64,000 nucleotides of DNA from Gymnodinialimonas sp. 57CJ19 (GTDB lineage: Bacteria > Pseudomonadota > Alphaproteobacteria > Rhodobacterales > Rhodobacteraceae), in contig NZ_CP151587.1 in assembly GCF_038396845.1 (NCBI RefSeq), positions 2,950,001 through 3,014,000 on the forward strand. Direction: 5' to 3'. Within the stretch, counting starts at the first letter, position 1, and each line of letters starts with the position of its first letter. The notes under the pieces are model-generated. The model searched no databases. It had not been told where the DNA came from and was given only the letters and a program-made list of their open reading frames with translations. A program made the translations under genes and the position numbers. Shown here piece after piece: positions 55,150-63,142 of this stretch.

Positions 55150-56094
55150 TTATTCGGCCAGCAAGGCTTCGATATTTGCCATCGTGGCGATGTCTGCCTC
55201 GATCTGGGTCACGACCTCGGCCGCTGGTTGCCAATAGACCAAGGCGCCTGTCTCAGCGGCCAGCGCCTGTGCGCGGTCAGACATCATGGTCTGTTCCGCG
55301 ACGGCGCTGATGCGATCCTGTACGTCTTGTGGCGTGTCCGCATGAACGAACAGACCATTCCACAAGGACACGTCCAGATCAGGCGCCAGCTCTGCCACTG
55401 TTGGCGTGTCGGGTGTCAGGCTGATCCGTTCGCCGCCGATGGATGCCAATACATTAACGTCATCGAGACACGGCAAGATCAGTTGGAGCGTCGTGTTGAT
55501 CACGTCCACATCACCCGATGCCAGCGTGTTGCAATCCAGCGCGTCAAACGCGGCGTCGGACGCATAGGAAAAGTCCATTTCAGCGGCCAGGCCAAGCGTC
55601 ACCTGCGTTGGCACCAGCGGTGCACCAAAGTGGCCAAGGGCGACATCGTTTTCCTGCGCATAAGCCGCCAGACCAGCCATATCGTCGTAAGGCGCGTCGC
55701 CGCTTACCGCGATCACAAACGGATAGGTCAAAAAGTTGCCGAGCGGCACGAAGGGATCGGGGTTCAGTTCTGGAATGCCAAGCTGGGGGCCAACCACGGG
55801 GATCGCAATGAGGAAAGATCCGATGGTGTAGCCGTCGGCGGGCGCATTCGCCACTTCGATTGCGCCCGGAAACGGCCCACCGCCGCCGCCGGGACGGTTC
55901 ACCACAGCCGTCGGCACGCCGTAGGCCTCCGAGAAATCTTCGGCGATCATCCGCGTCAGAACATCTTCGAGATCACCGGGAGGCCACGGCACAACGAATT
56001 CCACCGGACCTTCGGGATATTCTGCATGGACGGGTCCCGCGATCGCCGCGAGCGCAAGCACCATTGCTGAAAGTGATTTTGTTAACGTCGGCAT
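55150..56094 (-). CDS. tctC: Tripartite tricarboxylate transporter, substrate-binding protein TctC
   Basis: 314 residues with signal peptide (to about 24, ending VHA) and the Bug/TctC fold: YPEGPVEFVVPWPPGD at the N-terminus and NRPGGGGGPFPG. The substrate of Bug proteins varies widely (carboxylates, aromatic acids, nicotinate) and cannot be inferred here. First gene of the minus-strand operon, divergent from iclR. Confidence 0.92.
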   Translation of the reverse strand: MPTLTKSLSAMVLALAAIAGPVHAEYPEGPVEFVVPWPPGDLEDVLTRMIAEDFSEAYGVPTAVVNRPGGGGGPFPGAIEVANAPADGYTIGSFLIAIPVVGPQLGIPELNPDPFVPLGNFLTYPFVIAVSGDAPYDDMAGLAAYAQENDVALGHFGAPLVPTQVTLGLAAEMDFSYASDAAFDALDCNTLASGDVDVINTTLQLILPCLDDVNVLASIGGERISLTPDTPTVAELAPDLDVSLWNGLFVHADTPQDVQDRISAVAEQTMMSDRAQALAAETGALVYWQPAAEVVTQIEADIATMANIEALLAE

Positions 56095-56113
56095 TGAAGT
56101 CTCCCCATAAATC

Positions 56114-56130
56114 GGTTCATATTCTGAACC
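56114..56130. promoter_or_regulatory. IclR-type palindromic operator
   Basis: GGTTCA-TATTC-TGAACC is a perfect 6-5-6 palindrome in the 114-bp gap between tctC and iclR. Position and form fit an operator bound by the adjacent IclR protein to control both directions. Confidence 0.7.
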
Positions 56131-56208
56131 ACTGTTGTTAAAATTAGCTTGTCGTGTTCAGCTTCATGTGTCAAATTTTTTCTCAACCGGCAAAAGGAGC
56201 GGTCAGAA

Positions 56209-56997
56209 ATGTCATCAGCATCGAAAGCTCTGGAGCTGTTGTCGATCTTCTCTGTCGCGCAGCCCGAGATCGGCCTGTCAGAGATGTGCAAACTGGCCAA
56301 GCGCGACAAAGCCACGACGTACAGGCACCTACAGGTCTTGGAAGCGGCGGGGTTTGTTGAGCAAAATCTAGCGACGCGGCGCTACCGCCTTGGACCAACG
56401 GTTCTGCAACTGGGCCGCATGAGAGAGGCGACCGTACCGCGCGAAGCGGGCGCACGGTCCGTCGCAAACGCGCTTGCCGATAAAACAGGTGAAACGGCGC
56501 ATGTCTCTGTTCTGTCGGGAACGACCCTGTTTGCATTGCTGTCGTGCGAATCGCCAAAACACAGCACGCGCGCCATCATCGACATCTCTACCTTTCCGCT
56601 TCATGCGACGGCATCAGGGTTTTGCGCGGTGGCTTTTGGGCCCGCCGACCTGTTCGATGCCGCCTGCGCCACGCTCGAGCGCTATACCGCAACAACCCCC
56701 ACCACGCCCGAGACGTTGCGCGCCATCGTTGATGACGCGCGCGAAACCGGGTTTGGCCGTTCCGACGGGCATTTCGAGGCCGATATCCAAAGCCTCTCTG
56801 CCCCGATCTTTGACCAAACCAGAGAGCTTTGCGGGACGGTCACCGTCGCAAGCGTCGCGTCGCGCGCTACGCCCGAACTTGAACAGATCATCAGAACCGA
56901 ACTGATCACGGCCAGCCGTGAGATCACGAAAAACTGGGGCGGGGTCATTCCTGCTGCAATCGAAAAAGCATGGGCATCGTCCAAGGCACACCATTAG
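56209..56997 (+). CDS. IclR-family transcriptional regulator
   Basis: 262 residues from MSSASKALELLSIFS, with AAAAGGAG 9 bases upstream. Winged helix (GLSEMCKLAKRDKATTYRHL), then the IclR effector domain ending in SAPIFDQTRELCGTVTVAS. It faces the tct operon across a palindrome and heads the aminotransferase-hydrolase run, so it probably controls both. Confidence 0.9.
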   Translation: MSSASKALELLSIFSVAQPEIGLSEMCKLAKRDKATTYRHLQVLEAAGFVEQNLATRRYRLGPTVLQLGRMREATVPREAGARSVANALADKTGETAHVSVLSGTTLFALLSCESPKHSTRAIIDISTFPLHATASGFCAVAFGPADLFDAACATLERYTATTPTTPETLRAIVDDARETGFGRSDGHFEADIQSLSAPIFDQTRELCGTVTVASVASRATPELEQIIRTELITASREITKNWGGVIPAAIEKAWASSKAHH

Positions 56998-57014
56998 GGA
57001 TCGGAATCCGCATC

Positions 57015-58361
57015 ATGAAAGACTCAAACTTCCTGAAGGAACATAACGGCCGCTTGATGTGGCACCCGATGACATCGCCCAAAGACACCATCGACCAGCC
57101 CCCGAAGATCATCACCGGATCGCACGGCGTGAACATCACCGATATCGACGGCCACACTGTTGTCGATGGTGTCGGCGGACTTTGGAACGTCAATCTGGGT
57201 TATTCGTGCCAGCCGGTGAAGGATGCCATTGCAGCGCAGCTTGACCAGCTGCCCTATTACTCGACGTTCCGCGGCACGTCCAATGACGCCGTGATTGAGC
57301 TGTCTTATGAGTTGAGCGAATTCTTCGCGCCAGACGGGTTGAGCCGCGCCTTCTTTACCTCGGGCGGATCGGATTCCGTGGAAACGGCGCTGCGCCTTGC
57401 GCGGCAGTACCACAAGCTGAAGGGCGCACCGGGGCGCACCAAGTTTCTCAGCCTGAAGAAGGGTTATCACGGCACCCACATGGGGGGCGCGTCGGTGAAC
57501 GGCAATGCCAATTTCCGCACCGCCTATGAGCCGCTGTTGCCCGGTTGCTACCACATCCCTGCCCCCTATACGTATCGCAATCCGTTCAATGAAACAGACC
57601 CTGAAAAGCTGGCGCATCTCTGCGTTCAGGCCCTAGAGGATGAGATCGCGTTCCAAGGTGCCGACACGATTGCCGCGATGATCATGGAACCGATCCTTGG
57701 GGCCGGCGGTGTCATCCCCCCCCACAAGTCCTTTGCGCCGATGGTTCAGGAGATCTGCAACCGCAATGGCATCTTGTTGATCACCGACGAGGTCATCACC
57801 GCATTCGGGCGCACCGGTGCCTGGTCGGGCGCGCGGCTTTGGGGCATTCAACCCGACATGATGGCCACCGCCAAGGCGATCACGAACGGCTACTTCCCCT
57901 TTGGTGCCGTCATGCTGGGGGACCGGATGATTGACGTCTTCGAAGGCAACCCAGCGGCCAAAATCGGCCATGGATATACCTATTCCGGCCACCCGGTCGG
58001 GGCCGCGGCAGCCCTGGCCTGTCTGGCAGAAACCAAGCGCCTGAACGTGGTCGACAACGCGGCGGCGCGGGGAACGCAGCTATATGAGGGCTGCAAGGCG
58101 TTGATGGAAAGGCATGACATCATCGGTGACGTGCGCGGGGGGCACGGTTTGATGACCGCGATCGAGATGGTCAGCGATCGGGACACGAAGAAGCCCATCG
58201 ACGCCGCCACAGCCGCAACCGTGCAAGAGGTCGCCTATCAAAGCGGTGCCATGGTGCGGGTGTCCGGCCCCAACCTGATCCTGTCGCCGTCATTGATCCT
58301 GAGCGAGGCTGAAGCGAACACGATCCTGGCCGCACTGGATGCCGGTTTCTCCGCCGCTTGA
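57015..58361 (+). CDS. Class III omega-amino-acid:pyruvate-type aminotransferase
   Basis: 448 residues from MKDSNFLKEHNGRLMWHPM. PLP lysine in MATAKAITNGYFPFG; ITDEVITAFGRTG, GYHGTHMGG and SGGSDSVETALRLAR are class III marks. Such enzymes move an amino group from amines such as putrescine, taurine or beta-alanine to pyruvate, giving an aldehyde; an aldehyde dehydrogenase gene lies in the divergent operon. Substrate not determined. 17 bp after the iclR stop. Confidence 0.9.
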   Translation: MKDSNFLKEHNGRLMWHPMTSPKDTIDQPPKIITGSHGVNITDIDGHTVVDGVGGLWNVNLGYSCQPVKDAIAAQLDQLPYYSTFRGTSNDAVIELSYELSEFFAPDGLSRAFFTSGGSDSVETALRLARQYHKLKGAPGRTKFLSLKKGYHGTHMGGASVNGNANFRTAYEPLLPGCYHIPAPYTYRNPFNETDPEKLAHLCVQALEDEIAFQGADTIAAMIMEPILGAGGVIPPHKSFAPMVQEICNRNGILLITDEVITAFGRTGAWSGARLWGIQPDMMATAKAITNGYFPFGAVMLGDRMIDVFEGNPAAKIGHGYTYSGHPVGAAAALACLAETKRLNVVDNAAARGTQLYEGCKALMERHDIIGDVRGGHGLMTAIEMVSDRDTKKPIDAATAATVQEVAYQSGAMVRVSGPNLILSPSLILSEAEANTILAALDAGFSAA

Positions 58362-58372
58362 AAGGCAACGTT

Positions 58373-59230
58373 ATGACACAGGATTACATCGCCCTTTTGG
58401 GCACCAAGGGCGGGCCTGCCATTCGGCCCGGTTCGTCCATGCCGACATCCAATCTGGTTTGCCTGAACGGTCAGATGATCGTGTTGGATTGCGGTCTGGG
58501 CGTGACCCGGGGCCTTGTGGATCAAGGGATGCAGCTAAAGGATCTATCGCTGATCCTGATCAGTCACCTGCACTCCGATCATTATCTGGAGCTTGGCCCG
58601 CTGATCCACACAGCATGGACAGCCGGGCTGAAAACGCCGGTGGATATCTACGGCCCCGATGGGCTTGAGGCCTATTGGGCTGGTTTTCTGTCCTCCATGA
58701 AGGCTGACATCGACCTGCGCACGGAAGATGAGGGCAGGCCAGATCTGCGCGACCTGATAACCTTTCATGTGGTCGACGCGGGCCCGGTGTTGGAGTGCTG
58801 CGGCATCTCGGTAACCGCTTTGCGCACCCTGCATCCGCCCTTGGTCGACTGCTTTGCCTACGTCTTCAAGACCGCAAAGGCCCATGTCGTTTTTTCTGGC
58901 GATACGGCCCCGCTGGACGCGCTCGAAGAATTTGCACGCGGTGCGGATATCCTTGTCCATGAGGCGATGCTGGAGTCCGCCCTGCCCGCCTTGATGGCAC
59001 GTATCGGCAACGGGTCGGACAAGCTGATGGCCCATTGGCTGCGCTCCCATAGCTTCGCCCACGACGCTGCGCTCACCGCGCAGAAAGCCGGCGTCAAGCG
59101 TTTGGCGCTTTCGCATCTGATCCCGTCCGACGACCCAACCTACGGCGAGCAAGACTGGCAAAAGGCCGTTGATCCGCATTGGGACGGCCTGCTTACTATC
59201 GGCTACGATGGGGTCAAGATTGAGCTTTAA
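58373..59230 (+). CDS. MBL-fold metal-dependent hydrolase (RNase Z/arylsulfatase-like)
   Basis: 285 residues from MTQDYIALLGTKGGPAI, with GAAAGG before the ATG. Zinc motif HLHSDHYLEL, further ligands in FSGDTAPLD and SHLIPSD. It belongs to the RNase Z-like hydrolase branch that includes small-molecule hydrolases; here linked to catabolism by operon position (11 bp after the aminotransferase). Substrate unknown. Confidence 0.87.
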   Translation: MTQDYIALLGTKGGPAIRPGSSMPTSNLVCLNGQMIVLDCGLGVTRGLVDQGMQLKDLSLILISHLHSDHYLELGPLIHTAWTAGLKTPVDIYGPDGLEAYWAGFLSSMKADIDLRTEDEGRPDLRDLITFHVVDAGPVLECCGISVTALRTLHPPLVDCFAYVFKTAKAHVVFSGDTAPLDALEEFARGADILVHEAMLESALPALMARIGNGSDKLMAHWLRSHSFAHDAALTAQKAGVKRLALSHLIPSDDPTYGEQDWQKAVDPHWDGLLTIGYDGVKIEL

Positions 59231-59284
59231 CCCGGCGCGGTCACGGCAAAGGCGGCGCCGCACAAGAGAGCGCAAGGAGGTCTG

Positions 59285-59650
59285 ATGAAAACGATCCAAG
59301 CGAAAGCAGGACAATCTACGAAAATCATAGGCAAGTTCTCAAACTCAATTCCCACAACCTACAGTTTCTCCGCGTCGCCCGTCGCAGGTGGGGGCGCGCC
59401 GTCGGGCATTGTCGAGGTGAAGGGCTCTAACTGAATATTTCCCGGAACCCCGACAACTCAGCCGCTCAAAGCCAACAACACTGTTACCAAATCAATGTGG
59501 AATGTCTCATTCAAAGTCACTGTAATCCCCGACCAGGATGTGAACATCGAGACATCGTTCGGGAAGATGAAGTGGCCGCTGCTGTTTGCCGCAATGGTAA
59601 TCGGAAATGTTGGGATAGCCGCCGCGATCATGTTGATTAGCGCCCAGTGA
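59285..59650 (+). pseudogene. Small membrane protein frame interrupted by one in-frame TGA
   Basis: A strong ribosome site AAGGAGGT precedes ATG 59285 by a few bases. The frame MKTIQAKAGQSTKIIGKF runs 49 codons to TGA at 59432-59434. The same frame continues without another stop to TGA 59648, through IFPGTPTTQPLKANNTV, a beta-like part WNVSFKVTVIPDQDVNIE and a C-terminal membrane helix KWPLLFAAMVIGN. The two halves read as one 120-residue protein with a stop at codon 50. A nonsense mutation is most likely; readthrough or a base-call error are alternatives. Family not recognised. The next 278 bases (to 59928) show no convincing gene. Confidence 0.6.
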
Positions 59651-59928
59651 CAGCGCCTATTTCGTAGCCAACGTTTACCAATTAGCCGCGTTGGCAGCAT
59701 TTCGAGGTTGGGTTGGGCGTAAAACACGGACGCTCCTCAACTTTCCCAGAACCGTCACCGGGTAGCCGAGCGAACAATGCGTCAAGCGGACGGCGGCTTT
59801 TGACCATGGATTGTGGCTTGTCCCCCAAAGCGGAACGGGGCGTGTGCGAGCAGAGAACTTGATCAAGTTTCTTATGCCTGCCGATACCTTTGATGCGGGC
59901 TACCGGGCGTGCAGATCCATCCGCCGTG

Positions 59929-60993
59929 TCAATGCAAGACCCGGTCAAGGCATGCCAGCCAGTTGTCTTGCGCCAGCTTTTGGATCAGCGCTGCGTCATA
60001 CCCGTGATCTGCCATCGCGCGAAACAGCGCGGGCACCCCGGTCACATCGCCAATGCACCGGGGCACGATGCACCCGTCGAAGTCGGATCCAAGTCCGACG
60101 TGGTCCTCGCCCACCTCGGCAATCATGTGGTCGAGTTGGCGCAGCATCGTCTCCCACCCGATATCTGGCGCCGACGTGCCATCGGCGTTGAGGTAGAACG
60201 TCGCGAAGTTGAACCCGACCATGCCGCCACGCTCTCGGATCATGTGCAGTTGGCGGTCGGTCAAGTTGCGCGGTGACGGGCAAAGCGCGTGGGCATTGGA
60301 ATGGGTTGCAACCAGAGGCGCGGTCGAAATCGCGGCGACGTCGTTGAACCCGGCTTCGTTCAGGTGTGACAGATCAATCATGATCCCCAACCGGTCGCAC
60401 AGCCGGACAAGGTCCTTGCCTTTCTCGGTCAGACCCGGCCCGGTATCGGGCGTGCCGGGAAACGCCATCGGCACGCCATGGCCAAAAATCGTTGGACGGC
60501 TCCACACCGGCCCAAGGGACCGCAGCCCCATGTCGTGAAACAGGTACAGCGCGTCCAGATCGGGGCCGATGGCCTCGGCCCCTTCCATGTGCATCACCCC
60601 GGCGATAACGCCCTGATCCATCGCCGCGCGCATCTGCTCTACCGTGCGGCAGACCTTGAAATCATCCGGTGCCGCGCGCTCCATCCAATGCAAGAGTCCC
60701 GCCATCGCAAGCGCCGTGGGCTGCGCGGTGCCATGTTCCATCAGGGGTGGAAACGGGATGGCATAGGGAGGGTTCGCCATTTGCGCCATGAAGTCGACGG
60801 GCGGCCCGCTTGGGACGGGCGGGACGAAGATCGCAAACAGCCCCCCCGCAAAGCCCGACTGCCTCATCCGCCCAAGATCAAGGTGTCCCTGCCCCGCGTC
60901 GCCCAGCCATGTCTCGGACCGGGCACTTGCCGACTTCAGGAGCCGCAGCAGAAAATCGTTGTGACCGTCGAAGAAGGGAATGGGGTCTGGCAT
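59929..60993 (-). CDS. Membrane dipeptidase family M19 (dipeptidase AC)
   Basis: 354 residues. Zinc ligands in FDGHNDFL, HMEGAEAIG, THSNAHALC and GSDFDGC, plus MIDLSHLNEAGF. Cleaves dipeptides and some D-amino-acid or beta-lactam-like bonds; cytoplasmic or periplasmic location unclear since no signal peptide is seen. Monocistronic, divergent from the photolyase operon. Confidence 0.9.
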   Translation of the reverse strand: MPDPIPFFDGHNDFLLRLLKSASARSETWLGDAGQGHLDLGRMRQSGFAGGLFAIFVPPVPSGPPVDFMAQMANPPYAIPFPPLMEHGTAQPTALAMAGLLHWMERAAPDDFKVCRTVEQMRAAMDQGVIAGVMHMEGAEAIGPDLDALYLFHDMGLRSLGPVWSRPTIFGHGVPMAFPGTPDTGPGLTEKGKDLVRLCDRLGIMIDLSHLNEAGFNDVAAISTAPLVATHSNAHALCPSPRNLTDRQLHMIRERGGMVGFNFATFYLNADGTSAPDIGWETMLRQLDHMIAEVGEDHVGLGSDFDGCIVPRCIGDVTGVPALFRAMADHGYDAALIQKLAQDNWLACLDRVLH

Positions 60994-61266
60994 GGGGGGC
61001 CTCTGTAGTAGCCTACGAATTTGTAGCGCAATGCGTACCCCAAGAATTTAAGCACACCCACCCCAAGGGTCGATAGCCTTTCGGCATCCTCGATTGCTCG
61101 CACCCAAGCATGGGGCAAACGAGCGTCCCGGTGCCGTTGACAGTGGGCGCAGTCCTGGCCTCCGTCAAAACCCGACCTTCGTTGCACTATGTGTCGCGAT
61201 GATGGTGGCGCTGCTTGGCGGGGTTATAGCCTCGATAATTTCCACCGCGTGGGGGCCAGGTCAAAA

Positions 61267-61294
61267 TGATCCGAACGGCCTAGGGGCGCGTACA
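61267..61294 (+). promoter_or_regulatory. RpoE (ChrR-controlled)-type promoter for the photolyase operon
   Basis: TGATCC (61267-61272), 16-base spacer, CGTACA (61289-61294). TGATCC is the -35 box of the singlet-oxygen sigma factor RpoE of Rhodobacter sphaeroides, whose regulon includes a photolyase gene. It lies 24 bp before the first start codon of the operon. The rest of the 325-bp gap (60994-61318) shows nothing I can name. Confidence 0.6.
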
Positions 61295-61318
61295 ATCTTA
61301 TGTAGCCGGAGACGAACC

Positions 61319-61459
61319 ATGACCAATATCACATTCACCCTCAACACAGCCAATAGCGGTATTGAGGGGCCATCGTTTGCATGTCCCGTAGGCAGCCATG
61401 CAATTCTCGTGGTGATGAATGCGTGGACTCGTGGCGTTTGGGGGGAAATCACACGATGA
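61319..61459 (+). CDS. Small ORF (46 codons) coupled to the photolyase gene
   Basis: Frame MTNITFTLNTANSGIEG ... GVWGEITR. GGAGA lies 8 bases upstream, the predicted promoter is immediately before it, and its stop overlaps the phrB start as ATGA. It could be a real small protein or a leader for translational coupling. Family not recognised. Confidence 0.45.
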   Translation: MTNITFTLNTANSGIEGPSFACPVGSHAILVVMNAWTRGVWGEITR

Positions 61460-62988
61460 AACTTCGGCTCATTCTGGGCGACCAGCTCAGCCTATCCATC
61501 TCAAGCCTGTCAGACGTCTCCAAGGATGATCTGATATTGATGTGCGAGTTGAGGCAAGAAGCGACCTATGTGAAGCACCACAAGAAGAAGATCGCGTTTG
61601 TGTTCAGCGCCATGCGCCATTTCGCCCGTGATCTGCGTGCGCAAGGCTTCAACGTCCGCTATGTCGCCTACGATGACCCGGACAACAGCGGGTCGTTCCT
61701 GGGCGAAGTCGAAACGGCCCTTGATCTTCACGGCTGTGATGAAGTGGTGCTGACCAAACCGGGGGAGCATCGGCTGCTTACTGCGTTCCAAGACTGGCCA
61801 GACGCGTTGTCTGTGCCTGTGGCCCTGCGCGAGGATGACCGGTTCTTGTGTACGACAGAGGACTTCGCCCAATGGGCCGATGGTCGAAAACAACTGCGGA
61901 TGGAGTATTTTTACCGAGAGATGCGCCGCAAGTACGCGATCTTGATGGATGTTGATGGCCCCGTTGGCGGCAAGTGGAACTACGATTCCGAGAACAGGAA
62001 AAAGCCCGAGAAAGGTTTGGATGTTCCCGACACGTACAGGGCCGTTCCCGACGAGATCACGCGTGAGGTCATGGCCCTTGTTGAGGCGCAGTTCCCCGAT
62101 CACTTCGGCGATCTTTCCCCGTTTCATTTTGCCGTCACCCGTGAACAAGCGCTGGCTGCGCTGGACGAATTCATCGCCCGGCGTTTGCGCTTCTTCGGGG
62201 ATTACCAGGACGCGATGATCGAGGGAGAGCCCTGGATGTATCACAGCCATATCGGGCTATACATGAACTGCGGGCTATTGAACCCGTTGGAATGTATCGA
62301 ACGCGCTGAGGCCGCGTTCCATGACGGGGCTGCCCCCTTGAACGCCGTCGAAGGTTTCATTCGCCAGATCCTGGGGTGGCGAGAGTTTGTGCGCGGCATT
62401 TATTGGTTGAAGATGCCAGACTACAAGGAAAACAACTTCTTTGACGCCCAAAGGCCGCTTCCGTCCCTTTACTGGACGGGCGACACGCAAATGAACTGCA
62501 TGCGGCAATGCGTGACCGAAACAAAGCAAAACGCTTATGCCCATCATATCCAGCGCCTTATGGTGCTTGGCAATTTTGCATTGCTGGCAGGTCTCGACCC
62601 CGATGAAGTGAACGAGTGGTATCTTCTGGTCTACGCGGACGCCTATGAATGGGTCGAACTGCCCAATGTCTCTGGCATGATCTTGTTTGCGGACGGGGGG
62701 GTGCTTGCCTCCAAACCCTATGCGGCCAGCGGCAGTTACATCAACAAGATGTCGGACTATTGCGGGTCGTGCGCCTATAAGCCGACGGTCAAGAACGGGC
62801 CGAAGGCGTGTCCGTTCAACTACCTGTATTGGGACTTTCTGGCTCGCAATGACGGCAAGTTGCGCAGCAACCCACGCATGGGGTTCATGTTCAATAGCCT
62901 GGACCGGATGAATGACGAAAAGCGGCAAGCGATCCATGACGACAGCCGACGGTTCCTCAAGGCGATGCAAGCCGATGAAAAAGTCTGA
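61456..62988 (+). CDS. phrB: FeS-BCP-type bacterial (6-4) photolyase / cryptochrome
   Basis: 510 residues from MKLRLILGDQLSLSISS, with GGGGGGAAA upstream. Photolyase N-terminal domain (MRHFARDLRAQGFNVRYV), FAD domain (EPWMYHSHIGLYMNCGLLN, GFIRQILGWREFVRG) and four cysteines for the [4Fe-4S] cluster: one in MNCMRQC, two in DYCGSCAYKP and one in KACPFNY. FeS-BCP members repair (6-4) photoproducts with FAD and a lumazine antenna. Overlaps the small ORF by 4 bp and DUF2256 by 14 bp. Confidence 0.92.
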   Translation: MKLRLILGDQLSLSISSLSDVSKDDLILMCELRQEATYVKHHKKKIAFVFSAMRHFARDLRAQGFNVRYVAYDDPDNSGSFLGEVETALDLHGCDEVVLTKPGEHRLLTAFQDWPDALSVPVALREDDRFLCTTEDFAQWADGRKQLRMEYFYREMRRKYAILMDVDGPVGGKWNYDSENRKKPEKGLDVPDTYRAVPDEITREVMALVEAQFPDHFGDLSPFHFAVTREQALAALDEFIARRLRFFGDYQDAMIEGEPWMYHSHIGLYMNCGLLNPLECIERAEAAFHDGAAPLNAVEGFIRQILGWREFVRGIYWLKMPDYKENNFFDAQRPLPSLYWTGDTQMNCMRQCVTETKQNAYAHHIQRLMVLGNFALLAGLDPDEVNEWYLLVYADAYEWVELPNVSGMILFADGGVLASKPYAASGSYINKMSDYCGSCAYKPTVKNGPKACPFNYLYWDFLARNDGKLRSNPRMGFMFNSLDRMNDEKRQAIHDDSRRFLKAMQADEKV

Positions 62989-63142
62989 CCTTCCGGTGAA
63001 AACCTGCGTGACTTTCGGGCGGCCTTATGCCTGGCGAAAGAAGTGGGCAAAGGTCTGGGACGAGGTCAAATACTGCTCGGAACGCTGCCGCCGGGGGCGC
63101 GGCTCAACGCGGTCTCCAAGCACCAGGGGGGGCGCTGCATGA
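62975..63142 (+). CDS. DUF2256 small zinc-ribbon-like protein, one ligand missing
   Basis: 55 residues: MKKSDLPVKTCVTFGRPYAW, then DEVKYCSERCRR. DUF2256 genes sit beside photolyases. The family pattern is K-T-C-x-x-C; here the second cysteine is replaced by Phe (CVTF), so the four-Cys site is reduced to three. The start lies within the end of phrB, and the stop overlaps the next photolyase as ATGA. The C-terminal tail (RGSTRSPSTRGGAA) is low complexity. Confidence 0.85.
   Translation: MKKSDLPVKTCVTFGRPYAWRKKWAKVWDEVKYCSERCRRGRGSTRSPSTRGGAA

Noticed and set aside
59432..59434. Selenocysteine codon at the internal TGA
   Set aside because: No selenoprotein family match and no clear SECIS-like hairpin right after it; nonsense change is simpler.
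59651..59928. Minus-strand frame of 88 codons (59682-59948)
   Set aside because: No ribosome site or recognisable motif, and it overlaps the dipeptidase gene; treated as non-coding.
61094..61318. Extension of the 46-codon frame upstream to 61094 with a hydrophobic segment
   Set aside because: The predicted promoter lies inside it and no ribosome site precedes the earlier ATG.
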